Assembly (NCBI GenBank): GCA_947625495.1
Contig: CANQOQ010000012.1
Location: forward strand, 1-49,481
DNA: 49,481 nt
Direction: 5' to 3'
Origin: Candidatus Gastranaerophilales bacterium
GTDB taxonomy: Bacteria; Cyanobacteriota; Vampirovibrionia; Gastranaerophilales; Gastranaerophilaceae
Position 1 is the first letter of the stretch; every line of letters begins with the position of its first letter. The position numbers were made by a program, and so were the translations under genes. Positions 8,864 through 17,895 of the stretch are shown piece after piece. Under the pieces are notes generated by a model. That model saw only the letters and a list, made by a program, of their open reading frames with translations, did not search any database and was not told where the DNA came from.

Positions 8864-9334
8864 ATGTATAATTTTTCCGATATTAAATTATTTGTTAGTG
8901 ATTTTGACGGTATATTTACGGATGGTAAATTAACCGTGTTTTCTGACGGAAGAACTGCGAAGCAGATAGATTATAAAGACATTATGGCAATAGCGAATTT
9001 AATAAAAAAAGGAATAAAATTTGCCGTAATTTCTGGAGAAAGTTCTGCGGCTATAGATATTTTAAAAGAAAAATTTTCCCAAATAGAAATCTTTCAAAAT
9101 GAAAGAAAAAAATTTAAAGTTTTAAAAAATTTAATGGATAAATATAACATCTCAAAAGAAAATACACTATATATCGGAGATGACATAAATGATATAGAGT
9201 GTTTGGAATATGTAAAATATGCACTCACGGTTCCAAATGCACATGAAAGTATAAAAAGAATAAAAAATATTATTATAACTCAAAATTCCGGCGGAAATGG
9301 GGCCATAAGAGAAATCACCGATTGTATACTATGA
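8864..9334 (+). CDS. kdsC: HAD-family phosphatase, KdsC-like (KDO-8-phosphate phosphatase type)
   Basis: This 156-residue cytoplasmic protein has the HAD motifs in KdsC order. The nucleophile motif DFDGIFTDG has Asp13 and Asp15; then come AVISGESS, an internal Lys region, GDDINDIE and the C-terminal GGNGAIRE that is typical of KdsC. KdsC removes the phosphate from 3-deoxy-manno-octulosonate 8-phosphate during lipopolysaccharide core synthesis, which fits a diderm with a secretin. No other KDO gene is nearby, so a related nonulosonate or cytidylyl-linked substrate is possible. The AGGAAG site 6 bases upstream fixes the start. The stop overlaps the next ATG (ATGA), so the two genes are translationally coupled. 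Confidence 0.82.
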   Translation: MYNFSDIKLFVSDFDGIFTDGKLTVFSDGRTAKQIDYKDIMAIANLIKKGIKFAVISGESSAAIDILKEKFSQIEIFQNERKKFKVLKNLMDKYNISKENTLYIGDDINDIECLEYVKYALTVPNAHESIKRIKNIIITQNSGGNGAIREITDCIL

Positions 9335-11052
9335 AAAATTTTATTAAACAGATATTAAGCAAAATAGATAAACTTGATAATTATACATCTTCATATATTA
9401 AGCATTCCAACAATATAGAAATACCGGCACTTGCATATACAAACTGGGGAATGTATCTTGCCGAATTAAAAGATTATAGTTCGGCAATAGAAAAACTTGA
9501 GACTGCAGCTATAATGTCAAACCAAAATCCAAAGCCTTGTATAAGTCTTGGAGTTATTTATGCCAAAATGAAGAAATATAAAGAAGCCGAAACCGCATTA
9601 AAAAAAGCAATAGAAAGAGACACACAAAATCCTTATACATATTGTGTTCTAAGCAGTGTACTTGTTGCAACGGATAATTATGAAGAAGCTGAAGTAAATT
9701 TAAAAAAAGGATTAAAACTTGCGCCTACTGATTCCGAATTATACTTGAATTATGGAATTTTATATACCAAACAGCAAAAAAAATTAAAAGCAATAGAAAT
9801 GTTCAAAAAGGCAAAGTTTTATAATCCCTCTAATTTACATGCTTATTTTCTTTTAGGCGTAATGTTATTTGAGACAGAACAAATTGCCGATGCTTTTTGT
9901 GAATTTAAACAACTGCAGAATCTGAAATCAGATTACAAAAATTTAAACTACTATCTTGCCTTATGTTACAAAAAGGAAATGAATTATACGGCAGTAATGG
10001 AATATGCCCAAAAGGCACTGGATGAAGAACCCGATAATCCTTCCGTTCATATTTTACTCGCACAGAATTATATAATGCTGAAAAAAGAAGAAGAAGGTTT
10101 AAATATTTATAATAATGCCCTAAGATTGGGTATTGATGATTTTGAATTTTACTTATCCTGGGGAATAACACTTTTAAAAGTAAATAATATAGAAGAAGCG
10201 AAAGAAAAATTATTTAAAGCTTTGGAAAAGAAACAAAACGATTCAAATACGTTATATCGTCTGGGGTGCTGCTTTTATAAACAAAATAATTACAGTGAGG
10301 CTGAAAAATACTATAAAAAAGCTATAGAATCTGATTATAATAACTCTATGGCATATTCGGATATCGGGATATTATATTATGATCAGGGGAAATATGATGA
10401 TGCAATTGAAGCATTTTTTAAAGCCATAAATATTTCATCTCAAAAATCATTTTTATATTTTTATGTAGCAAATTGTTTTTACAAAAAAGGCAGATTAAGA
10501 AAAAGTATAGATTATTATGAAAGAACAATAGAATATTATCCTACGCATACGGAAGCTTTAATAAACTGTGCTGTGACATATTTAGAAATCGGAAATAATA
10601 AAGAGGCACTCAGAAAAATAAGAAATGCATATCAAATTAACAGAGACTCGGAAAAAATATTAATTATATATGCATTTATAGAATTAAAATCCGGATTATA
10701 CAGCAGTGCCACGGAAAAAACTGAAATTTTGCTGAATAAATATCCTCAAAATACGGGAGCAAAATATATAAAAGCCCAGTGTTTAATTAATCTGAATAAA
10801 CCTCAAGAAGCTTTAAATATATTATATTCTTTAACTGAAGAAGAAAGGAACTCTAATATATGTATATATTTAAGTTATCTTGCATACAAAATACTTGTAG
10901 AAGACAATCCGTCGCATTATAATGAAAGCATGCTCAATTTATACGGCAGTAAATTAAATGAAATCAAAACAGAAATCACTCCGTTAAATGAGTTATCAAA
11001 ATATATAAACAAGGCTTTAAACATTAATAAAGGACAGAGTAAGTGGGAATAA
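9331..11052 (+). CDS. Tetratricopeptide-repeat protein
   Basis: The ATG at 9331 overlaps the kdsC stop (ATGA) and is preferred over an in-frame TTG three codons earlier. The 573-residue protein is almost entirely TPR repeats from about residue 30 to 500. Examples of the 34-residue unit are NWGMYLAELKDYSSAIEKLE, SLGVIYAKMKKYKEAETALK and DIGILYYDQGKYDDAIEAFF, some dozen or more in all. There is no signal peptide or membrane segment, so it is likely a cytoplasmic protein-binding scaffold. Its partner is unknown. Coupling to kdsC and overlap with lysC suggest co-expression but do not reveal a shared pathway. Confidence 0.85.
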   Translation: MKNFIKQILSKIDKLDNYTSSYIKHSNNIEIPALAYTNWGMYLAELKDYSSAIEKLETAAIMSNQNPKPCISLGVIYAKMKKYKEAETALKKAIERDTQNPYTYCVLSSVLVATDNYEEAEVNLKKGLKLAPTDSELYLNYGILYTKQQKKLKAIEMFKKAKFYNPSNLHAYFLLGVMLFETEQIADAFCEFKQLQNLKSDYKNLNYYLALCYKKEMNYTAVMEYAQKALDEEPDNPSVHILLAQNYIMLKKEEEGLNIYNNALRLGIDDFEFYLSWGITLLKVNNIEEAKEKLFKALEKKQNDSNTLYRLGCCFYKQNNYSEAEKYYKKAIESDYNNSMAYSDIGILYYDQGKYDDAIEAFFKAINISSQKSFLYFYVANCFYKKGRLRKSIDYYERTIEYYPTHTEALINCAVTYLEIGNNKEALRKIRNAYQINRDSEKILIIYAFIELKSGLYSSATEKTEILLNKYPQNTGAKYIKAQCLINLNKPQEALNILYSLTEEERNSNICIYLSYLAYKILVEDNPSHYNESMLNLYGSKLNEIKTEITPLNELSKYINKALNINKGQSKWE

Positions 11053-12299
11053 TAGTACAAAAATTCGGCGGAACCTCCGTAGCAGATCCTAATAAAATTC
11101 ATAACGTAGCAAATGCGGTTATAAAAGAAAAAGAAAACGGAAACGACGTTGTAGTTGTTGTATCTGCAATGGGTCATACCACGGATTATTTAATAAAACT
11201 TGCAAAAGAAGTAACAAAAAATCCGGATTCACGGGAAATGGACATGCTTTTATCAACAGGCGAGCAAGTTTCAATAGCATTATTAGCTATGGCAATTCAG
11301 TCGCATGGTTATAAAGCAATAAGCATGAACGGACAGCAGGTAGGAATAATAACAGAATGTATTCATTCAAAAGCAAGAATTGTTGATATCAAGACAGAAA
11401 AACTTCATAAATATATAAAAGAAGGGAATATAATAGTAGTAGCAGGATTTCAAGGAGTAACACCCGATGGAGAAATAACCACATTAGGAAGAGGCGGTTC
11501 TGATACTTCGGCTGTTGCGATTGCAGCAGCACTCAATGCCGAAAGATGTGATATATATACCGATGTAGAGGGTGTTTATGCAACAGATCCTAGAATTGTT
11601 CCAAATATACAAAAAGCAGATGTTATATCGTACGAAGAAATGTTAGAACTTGCAAGAGTAGGAGCTAATGTACTTCATCCCCGTTCAGTTGAAACGGCGA
11701 AACAATTTAACGTACCGTTAAGAGTTCGCAGTTCTTTTAAATTAGATAACCTCGGCACTTTAATAATAGGAGTTGAAAATATGGAAATATATAAACCGGT
11801 AGCAGGTGTTGCTTCTGATTGTTCACAGGTAAGAATATTACTTTCAAATTTACCTGATATTCCGGGAACTGCAGCAAAAGTATTCGGAGCGTTAGCAAAA
11901 AATAATATAAGTGTTGATATGATAATTCAATCACTTGCAAGTAACGGTACAAATTCAATTGCATTTACTGTTAATGAAGAAGATTTAGATGCTGCAACAG
12001 ATATTCTGAATGAAGTAAAGCAAGAAGTTAAAGCAGGTGAAATACTTATTGACAGAGAGATAGCAAAAGTTTCTATAGTCGGTGCGGGTATGGTTGACAG
12101 ACCCGGAATTGCAGCTGATATGTTTAGAGCTTTAGCAGAAAATAACATCAACATTAAAATGATATCAACAAGTGAAATAAAAATAAGCTGCTTAGTTGAA
12201 AAATCAAATGCAAATTCTGCAATTAAGGCATTATGCAGAGAATTCGGATTGGAAGCAAAAGAGATAGCAGTTGTAAAAGGCGATTTACCTGATGTATAG
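11043..12299 (+). CDS. lysC: Aspartate kinase with two ACT domains
   Basis: This 418-residue enzyme phosphorylates aspartate, the first step towards lysine, threonine, methionine and diaminopimelate. The kinase domain opens with VQKFGGTSVAD and contains VSAMGHTTDYL, STGEQVSIALLA and TTLGRGGSDTSAVA. Two ACT domains (about 260-330 and 340-410, e.g. VSIVGAGMVDRPGIAADMF) point to allosteric control by lysine and/or threonine. It starts with GTG, 10 bases after AAGGA, and overlaps the TPR gene by 10 bases. No lysine riboswitch is visible, because the gene is translationally linked to its neighbour. A strong terminator follows. Confidence 0.96.
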   Translation: MGIIVQKFGGTSVADPNKIHNVANAVIKEKENGNDVVVVVSAMGHTTDYLIKLAKEVTKNPDSREMDMLLSTGEQVSIALLAMAIQSHGYKAISMNGQQVGIITECIHSKARIVDIKTEKLHKYIKEGNIIVVAGFQGVTPDGEITTLGRGGSDTSAVAIAAALNAERCDIYTDVEGVYATDPRIVPNIQKADVISYEEMLELARVGANVLHPRSVETAKQFNVPLRVRSSFKLDNLGTLIIGVENMEIYKPVAGVASDCSQVRILLSNLPDIPGTAAKVFGALAKNNISVDMIIQSLASNGTNSIAFTVNEEDLDAATDILNEVKQEVKAGEILIDREIAKVSIVGAGMVDRPGIAADMFRALAENNINIKMISTSEIKISCLVEKSNANSAIKALCREFGLEAKEIAVVKGDLPDV

Positions 12300-12304
12300 A
12301 AATT

Positions 12305-12346
12305 AAAAAAGCCGATTAGACAATTTATCTAATCGGCTTTTTTAAT
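12305..12346. terminator. Bidirectional terminator between lysC and the phage cluster
   Basis: A 10-bp stem gccgattaga/tctaatcggc (12311-12320 and 12328-12337) has a 7-base loop and is flanked by A on the left and T on the right. It can therefore stop both lysC transcription and the opposing phage-late transcript. Confidence 0.9.
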
Positions 12347-12358
12347 TAATTTTATTTT

Positions 12359-12784
12359 TTAAGAAATAAATAAAGATTTTTCAGTTTGTCTTCTTTTAAC
12401 TAATCCTTTAGAAATTTTACCATGAATATATATCCATTTGTCAAATTGTTCAGCAGCCAAATTAAAGTCAGACATATTTAGCAGCTTTAAAAGAGTTGAT
12501 TTTTTAAAATTGCTTATTCCTATATTAAACGCAAAAGAAACAAGCGCATCAAATTGGTTTTGGTTAAGACTAACTTTTACAAGATTATTTATGGCATTTT
12601 CAAATATTATTAAATCATTTTTTAAAAGATTCAAAGCAGTTTTTTCACTAATACATTCATTAGCCTTTACATTTTTAGTATGTCCGTAACCGATAGTCCA
12701 AACATTTGCAGGGCATAGATAAGCTTTTAATTTTAAACCTTCAAACTGTTTTATTAAATCTATTCCATTGCTTGATATTCTCAC
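12359..12784 (-). CDS. Phage endolysin, GH24 (T4-type) lysozyme
   Basis: The protein is 141 residues from a GTG at 12784, which has a GGAGGA site 8 bases upstream. It begins RISSNGIDLIKQFEGLKLKAY, the classic start of GH24 phage lysozymes, and contains TIGYGHT. The catalytic triad fits E-x8-C-x5-T: Glu15, Cys24, Thr30, with Cys in place of the more usual Asp, as described for phage P1 Lyz. It cleaves peptidoglycan for host lysis. From this start there is no signal or signal-arrest segment, so it needs a holin; the overlapping upstream gene is a candidate. Its start lies inside the holin-like gene, overlapping by 44 bases. It is the last gene of the cluster. Confidence 0.9.
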   Translation of the reverse strand: MRISSNGIDLIKQFEGLKLKAYLCPANVWTIGYGHTKNVKANECISEKTALNLLKNDLIIFENAINNLVKVSLNQNQFDALVSFAFNIGISNFKKSTLLKLLNMSDFNLAAEQFDKWIYIHGKISKGLVKRRQTEKSLFIS

Positions 12785-13007
12785 TATAAAAATCCTCCAT
12801 ACTATCAATACGGTGGTGTGCAGATTTAGTAGATTGTTCAACAACAGCCATTCTTTCAATAAGGTTGTTGTGTTTATCCTGTTTTATTTCAAGACGTTTT
12901 ATTTGAGCTTCAATAAATTTTATACTGCAAGCTAAACCGCCAATAAAAATACCGGCACTGGAAACATTTATTATAATCAATAAAAGAAGTTCTTCGTTAA
13001 TTAACAT
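12741..13007 (-). CDS. Holin-like / small phage membrane protein with coiled coil
   Basis: This 88-residue protein has one N-terminal membrane helix (LLLLIIINVSSAGIFIGGL). A charged helical region with KSAHHRIDSMEDF follows, a pattern common in small phage proteins of the lysis region (XhlA-like or DUF7201-like). A GGAGC site lies 7 bases before the ATG. It overlaps the DUF1353-like gene by 7 bases and the lysozyme by 44 bases, which is a typical lysis cassette layout. The holin role is inferred from topology and position; a spanin or tail-associated role is possible. Confidence 0.65.
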   Translation of the reverse strand: MLINEELLLLIIINVSSAGIFIGGLACSIKFIEAQIKRLEIKQDKHNNLIERMAVVEQSTKSAHHRIDSMEDFYSENIKQWNRFNKTV

Positions 13008-13483
13008 TTCCAGCTCCTGAAATTAATCATCTGAAAGATATCAACACACCAAGACATTATATTTGCTTTAAAGGTATTAGTGCCATTTTTTTTAATAATA
13101 AATCTGAAAATTAAAGTGGTTAAACGTCTATATTGCTTTATAGAAATTTGATTAGATAATATTTCATTAATAATAAAAGATTTAAATTCAAGCAAATAAT
13201 CATGCACCATAGAAGCGGTTAGATAATCATTATCGGTTCTCGAACCTATAATCCGCCAAAAAACTCTGGGTATATCTGCCCCATTCCAAGTATAACCTTC
13301 ATAAATTTTAAATTTAAAATTTCTGCATGTTGTTATTACTTGTACCGATAAAGGGTTATACAATTTAAACGGATATTTTTTCTTATTATTTTTAACCAAT
13401 TTAGAATCATCAAAATAAATAACCCTGACTCTTACGTCAGGGTTATTATCAAAAATAACGTTTAAAACTTTTTCTTTTTTCAT
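13001..13483 (-). CDS. DUF1353-like phage protein
   Basis: This 160-residue protein contains EGYTWNGADIPRVFWRIIG followed by YLTASMVHDYLLEF. That is the conserved core of DUF1353, a family of small phage proteins found near tail and lysis genes. The His-Asp in MVHDYL is the most conserved part. No biochemical function is established that I can name. Its start shares a base with the preceding stop (TAATG), and it overlaps the holin-like gene by 7 bases, so it is translationally coupled on both sides. Confidence 0.75.
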   Translation of the reverse strand: MKKEKVLNVIFDNNPDVRVRVIYFDDSKLVKNNKKKYPFKLYNPLSVQVITTCRNFKFKIYEGYTWNGADIPRVFWRIIGSRTDNDYLTASMVHDYLLEFKSFIINEILSNQISIKQYRRLTTLIFRFIIKKNGTNTFKANIMSWCVDIFQMINFRSWKC

Positions 13484-13938
13484 TAATTAACCTCAAGAAG
13501 TTTTGTATAATCTCCCGATTCAAAGAAATTATCAAGCTGTAGCTTAGAAAAACCAAGGATATTTCCTATTTTATCAATATAAGGGTTACCCCTGTAAAAG
13601 TTATTTGCTTTTAATTCAATTTTCAAGGCTTTTATATCCAAGTTTTCGGGAGGATTTGACTTAACAAGCTCAAGGATATCATCAAAGTCCATTCCTTTAG
13701 TTTTATAAATAGCCCTTTCTACATCGGCGGCAGTAAGATGAAGCATATTAATCCTCAATTTTTCCGCCTCTTCCTGATTTTTTTCATAATCGGGATCAAG
13801 CGTAATATCGCCGTCTTTAATGATATATTTACCATATTCAAAATCAGACGGAGCCTCTTTTACATTTTCATAGAATTCAGTTAATATGTTCTCTTTTTCC
13901 GCAGTAACTATATTGTTATCAACAATTGTATAATACAT
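13483..13938 (-). CDS. Hypothetical phage protein next to the tail fibre
   Basis: The start is placed at the ATG at 13938 (MYYTIVDNNIV, 151 residues) because a GGAGAA site lies 7 bases upstream; an upstream ATG would overlap the fibre gene. The N-terminal 50 residues (YYTIVDNNIVTAEKENILTEFYENV) look like a short beta-structured module. The rest is helical, with ITLDPDYEKNQEEAEKLRINMLHLTAADVERAIYK. Small genes after the tail fibre often encode fibre chaperones, and the acidic helical tail would suit that, but no motif proves it. The stop is coupled to the DUF1353-like gene. Confidence 0.6.
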   Translation of the reverse strand: MYYTIVDNNIVTAEKENILTEFYENVKEAPSDFEYGKYIIKDGDITLDPDYEKNQEEAEKLRINMLHLTAADVERAIYKTKGMDFDDILELVKSNPPENLDIKALKIELKANNFYRGNPYIDKIGNILGFSKLQLDNFFESGDYTKLLEVN

Positions 13939-13954
13939 TATGTTTTCTCCTTCA

Positions 13955-15952
13955 TTAAATATATTTTGAATAAAAATCTTCATAGTTCTTTTTTATTTTA
14001 TAAAACATACATATATGAATTATGCCAAATACACCGGAAGGCACGTTATTAGTTAATCTTAATACATCACCTTTACAGACAGGGAAACAAAAATTCGTTT
14101 CGGGGCTAACTCCTGTATATGAAGTATCAACCATTCTGCTTTTTGCTGCAACTCTAACCTCATTTATTAAAACAAATAATGTATAATGGTCATTACTTGC
14201 AGATTGACCAAATGACAGATAAATCCAACCGGAAGCCGGCGCAGTAAATTTTTTAGCTTCGCCGCTTTTAAATTCACCGCCTATTCCCATATCTACACCC
14301 TTAGTATAATCAGGGAAATAATAACCGCCATCGTTATCCGAAAATTCTTTTCTATATAATTTTCCGGCATAATCCACCTTAAAATATTTAATAAAATTAC
14401 CACTTCCGGCCGCTTTTTCTATTTTACCGATGTAACATATTTTTTGTATTTTATTTTCTTCATTAATACCAGCTATTTCAGTAATTAGGTTAGATTTTGC
14501 ACTATAGTATTTAACATCTTTGCTTTTATTAATTTGATTAGGTTCAGGTATAAAATCCGTTTCACAATATAACCCGCCATAACCTCTAAATTTTTTATTT
14601 TTTTCTTTCATTATATGAAAGAAGCCGGTTCTTGAAGCTTCTTCATTCAAGTCATAAATGTTTACATCATCAGTAGTATAAATAATATTTTTGTAAGAAC
14701 CGTCATCATTTAAACCGTCCGGAACAGTCATGGTTACATCAGGTAAGCTGAAAATTTTTCTGCCGAAAAATCCGAAACCGTTAAATACTTCGGCAACTGT
14801 TTTTTTCCAGCCTGAATATGCCATATTATTTTTAAACAAGGTATTTTTATTTTGATCGGTATCTACCCAAATAGGGGTACCATAAAGAACCGGAAGTGTA
14901 ACAATGTCCCATGTTGTACCGGAGTCATAAGTAATTTTCAGTTCATTACCATTATCCCATAAAGCCAGTCCGTAATATGGAATTTTCTCCTTGTCCGGAG
15001 CAGTTTCTTGATGAAATATCCCTTCACTTGATACACATGTTTTAAGGCATTTAAGTTCAGGACAGTAAAACAAAAGCACAATCCTTGCAAAATTTACATC
15101 AAACGCCCATAAATCACCATTCCAAGGAGTATCGGATTCCAGAATTATTTTTTCAATACTTCCGTCTGATTTTGGTAAAAACACCTCACTTCCCGCTTTC
15201 AATCTAATAGTTCCTATTTCCTCATTAATTTCATACTTAATTCTCTGGGGCATTCTTAAAACACAGTTTGATATGTGATTATTATTAAATGTTTCTTCAA
15301 GGTTTCTGGCAATTTGTTTAACATTATCGTAAACTTCACCAGTATCATCAGAACATTTTTCGGTTTGTTTTAAATATTCTTTTGTTTTATTTTCACTTTT
15401 TTCAGTTTTTTCAGCCAATTCTTCAGCTTTATCAGCAGATTTTTTAGCATTTTCAGCTGATTCTTCAGCCTTCCCAGCTGATTCTTCAACTTTTTTTTGA
15501 GCCTCGTTTAAATTTTCAATAACCTTATCAGGGTTTACATTAATACCCTCATCAACCTTAACAGATCTGTCTATTTTACGGCTGAGCATTTGAATAATTC
15601 TGACTATATAGTCAAAAGTCCACTCCAGAACCTTTAAATTAAGATAAGAAGAATTCTCAAATTCACTTTCTTGTTTTATTTCAAGATTTAATGTAAGAGA
15701 TAAAACCTCATCAGACTGTAATATGGAATAAGAAGAACTCTCTAAAGGGAATATAATATAACTTCCGTTTTTATTACCTATTTCATTAATAGAATAATCC
15801 ACACCCAAAGTAAGATGATTTTTTATTCCTGAAGCAGAAATATGAACAACCGCAAGTTCTTCCGGATGTTCTATTAGAAAATCAAAATCAAAAATAGTAC
15901 TGCTGCCGTTTCCCGCATAATTATTCACAGGACTTATTGATGATACTGTCAT
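13955..15952 (-). CDS. Tail fibre protein with T7 gp17-like N-terminal domain
   Basis: This 665-residue protein opens with MTVSSISPVNNYAGNGSSTI, followed by FDFDFLIEHPEELAVVHI and LTLGVDYSI. This is the virion-attachment domain of T7-like tail fibres (about residues 1-135). A regular alanine/glutamate/lysine coiled coil follows at about 145-205, with 7-residue units such as AEESAEN, AKKSADK and AEELAEK. The long C-terminal part (about 230-665) is probably the trimeric receptor-binding region and ends in a strand-rich domain (APASGWIYLSFGQSASNDHYTLFVLINEV). A GGAGG site lies 11 to 12 bases before the ATG. The start overlaps the end of the ejection-protein gene by 32 bases. The receptor is unknown. 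Confidence 0.88.
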   Translation of the reverse strand: MTVSSISPVNNYAGNGSSTIFDFDFLIEHPEELAVVHISASGIKNHLTLGVDYSINEIGNKNGSYIIFPLESSSYSILQSDEVLSLTLNLEIKQESEFENSSYLNLKVLEWTFDYIVRIIQMLSRKIDRSVKVDEGINVNPDKVIENLNEAQKKVEESAGKAEESAENAKKSADKAEELAEKTEKSENKTKEYLKQTEKCSDDTGEVYDNVKQIARNLEETFNNNHISNCVLRMPQRIKYEINEEIGTIRLKAGSEVFLPKSDGSIEKIILESDTPWNGDLWAFDVNFARIVLLFYCPELKCLKTCVSSEGIFHQETAPDKEKIPYYGLALWDNGNELKITYDSGTTWDIVTLPVLYGTPIWVDTDQNKNTLFKNNMAYSGWKKTVAEVFNGFGFFGRKIFSLPDVTMTVPDGLNDDGSYKNIIYTTDDVNIYDLNEEASRTGFFHIMKEKNKKFRGYGGLYCETDFIPEPNQINKSKDVKYYSAKSNLITEIAGINEENKIQKICYIGKIEKAAGSGNFIKYFKVDYAGKLYRKEFSDNDGGYYFPDYTKGVDMGIGGEFKSGEAKKFTAPASGWIYLSFGQSASNDHYTLFVLINEVRVAAKSRMVDTSYTGVSPETNFCFPVCKGDVLRLTNNVPSGVFGIIHICMFYKIKKNYEDFYSKYI

Positions 15953-17372
15953 CTTTTTTTATATCCTCCTTTTTTTCTGTATTTTTTTCTTTTACATTTC
16001 TTTCCAAAATCAACTCTATGATTTTATTTTTCTTTTCCAAATCAGCTTCTTTGGAACTCATTTCTTTATGTTTAGCAAGTGTATTTATAAAAAGAGCAAT
16101 TGAATCATATAATTTATCCTTATTTTTTATATTTGAATGCTCCAGTTTATTTAAAATATGTTTAAAATCGGAATAAATACATAAAAGATTATTATCGGAT
16201 TCCTTTTGAAGTTTCTCAAAAAAATCATAATCAACCGAAGACAATAAACACCTAAAATCAGCTAACTGCTTAAATTTAAATTTAATGGGATTATCAATAA
16301 ATTCCTTTAATAAATCAATGAATTGCGATTTATCGGTATAAATTAAATTATCTTTGGCAATTTTATAAATATAATCTTTTTGGGCTTTAACAGTAGATTT
16401 TTTTTGGCTTAAATCAATAAACAAAAGAGCTTTTTCAGGTTCATTTTCGGCTAAAGATATAATATTTTCCCAAGATTTAAGAGAATTTTCATATTTTTGC
16501 CGTTCGTCAATTTTCTTGTTTTGTTTCTTTAATAAATCGAGATAACAGCGAACCGAAGCTTCCAAATCAACATCATTAATAGCTGCAACCTCTTTATCTA
16601 TTTCTTCATCTGAAATATTATAAGAACTGATTTCTTTAGCCCAATTAAATGCAATAATATTTTTCTTTAAATCATTAACATAATTATCAAGTTCAGTTCG
16701 GTATTCATCAGTAAGATAATCTTTATATTTTTCAAAATAAATAAAAAATTTAATATCCTTATCATTAAGAAATTCACGGATAATAGAATAATAAAATTTA
16801 GCAATAAAACGTGATTTTTGAGCTTGATAAATTTTCTCACTCCATTTTTCACGATTGCGCATAAGTCCAAGAATAGAAATGGCATTTTGAAAAGACTTTT
16901 TAATAATTTCAGGATTATTTTTATATAATAAAGCCCTTGAAACAGAAGATTCCAAGGCATCATCATAAACAGAGAGTTCCCATTCAAATAATTCTTTTGC
17001 TTCATAGTCAAGAATTTGTTTTTTAATATTATCAATTTTAAGTTTTTTAATTTGACAAACAGCTTCTTTAGATTGCGGAAGAACTAAATCCATTTTATTG
17101 ATATTGGAATTGATAAATCTTTCAAGTTCTTCTATACATTCCTTGGATTTCTTTTTTACTTCAATTCCTTTCAAAGTAAAAAAACCATTTTGAGAGAAAA
17201 GGACTTCCTTTTCCCACTTATCAATAATATTACAAAGTTCAAGAATTTTTATTTTATCTGTATATTTATCATTTTCTGTATTTAAATTTTCATTATAATC
17301 AAAAGACTGAAGTTTATTAACAGTAAAAGAAGAATTTAAATTATTATTATAAATTTTATTTAATTTTTCCAT
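15921..17372 (-). CDS. Internal virion / DNA ejection protein (putative)
   Basis: This 483-residue, almost entirely alpha-helical protein has no signal peptide and is rich in Lys and Glu. The central part (KIYQAQKSRFIAKFYYSIIREFL, then YLTDEYRTELDNYV) resembles the middle helical region of internal core proteins that podoviruses eject with their DNA. Its place between a gp14-like protein and the tail fibre is that of T7 gp15/gp16. It is shorter than those, and I see no transglycosylase motif, so a peptidoglycan-cutting activity seems absent. The start has a GGAG site 6 bases upstream. The role rests mainly on gene order. Confidence 0.6.
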   Translation of the reverse strand: MEKLNKIYNNNLNSSFTVNKLQSFDYNENLNTENDKYTDKIKILELCNIIDKWEKEVLFSQNGFFTLKGIEVKKKSKECIEELERFINSNINKMDLVLPQSKEAVCQIKKLKIDNIKKQILDYEAKELFEWELSVYDDALESSVSRALLYKNNPEIIKKSFQNAISILGLMRNREKWSEKIYQAQKSRFIAKFYYSIIREFLNDKDIKFFIYFEKYKDYLTDEYRTELDNYVNDLKKNIIAFNWAKEISSYNISDEEIDKEVAAINDVDLEASVRCYLDLLKKQNKKIDERQKYENSLKSWENIISLAENEPEKALLFIDLSQKKSTVKAQKDYIYKIAKDNLIYTDKSQFIDLLKEFIDNPIKFKFKQLADFRCLLSSVDYDFFEKLQKESDNNLLCIYSDFKHILNKLEHSNIKNKDKLYDSIALFINTLAKHKEMSSKEADLEKKNKIIELILERNVKEKNTEKKEDIKKDDSIINKSCE

Positions 17373-17381
17373 ATTGAACTC

Positions 17382-17873
17382 CTACCCTAAACCGGAAAAA
17401 GCAGAAACAGCCGAATTTACACCTTTTGATAAAAGGGAATTTCCTTTATTTTTATAACGTAATTTTGTATTAAAAGTATAAAGTGCAGCATTATTATATT
17501 GCTGCATGGCAGAATTTAAATAAGCTTGCGAACGTTTTTCAGACTCATTAAGAATATCCACGGCATTTAAATCGCCTTTAGTTTTTTCATCATCAATAAG
17601 ATATAAAGCAGAAGTAGAGGAGGTAAAAATATTGCCTGCAGCAATATCAGTTTTAACGGAAGCCATATTTTGAATAGCTTTTAACCTTTCTTTTCTGGCA
17701 CTTTCAATACCTTCCTGACGCTCAATAGCGGCATTACGCTCAGAAATTTTTGCCTGTTGAATAGTTTGTTGAACTGTATACAAACCGGCTTTTTTTTCGG
17801 CTCTTGCACTTGGGAGTTGAAAAACAGCTCCGGCAAGAAGAGATGTGGCTTGTAAAGCTTCTACTACACACAT
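17382..17873 (-). CDS. Internal virion protein, gp14-like
   Basis: The start is placed at ATG 17873 (MCVVEALQATSLLAGAVFQL, 163 residues) with AAAGGAA 8 bases upstream. A short N-terminal amphipathic or hydrophobic stretch precedes a long helix (QQTIQQAKISERNAAIERQE), and IAAGNIFTSSTSALYLI follows. This pattern (helix with many Gln and Ala, then a small Gly/Ser region) is typical of T7 gp14-like internal proteins that form part of the ejected trans-envelope channel. It lies between the gp13-like and ejection-protein genes, as in T7. Confidence 0.7.
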   Translation of the reverse strand: MCVVEALQATSLLAGAVFQLPSARAEKKAGLYTVQQTIQQAKISERNAAIERQEGIESARKERLKAIQNMASVKTDIAAGNIFTSSTSALYLIDDEKTKGDLNAVDILNESEKRSQAYLNSAMQQYNNAALYTFNTKLRYKNKGNSLLSKGVNSAVSAFSGLG

Positions 17874-17895
17874 AAATAATTCCTTTCTAGGTAGT

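Noticed and set aside
9322-9334. TTG start for the TPR protein three codons upstream
   Set aside because: The ATG at 9331 overlaps the preceding stop as ATGA, a normal coupling arrangement, and needs no rare start.
12359-12859. Longer lysozyme starting at the TTG near 12859, with a hydrophobic N-terminus like a signal-arrest segment
   Set aside because: No ribosome site precedes it, it lies inside the holin-like gene, and the GTG at 12784 has a strong GGAGGA.
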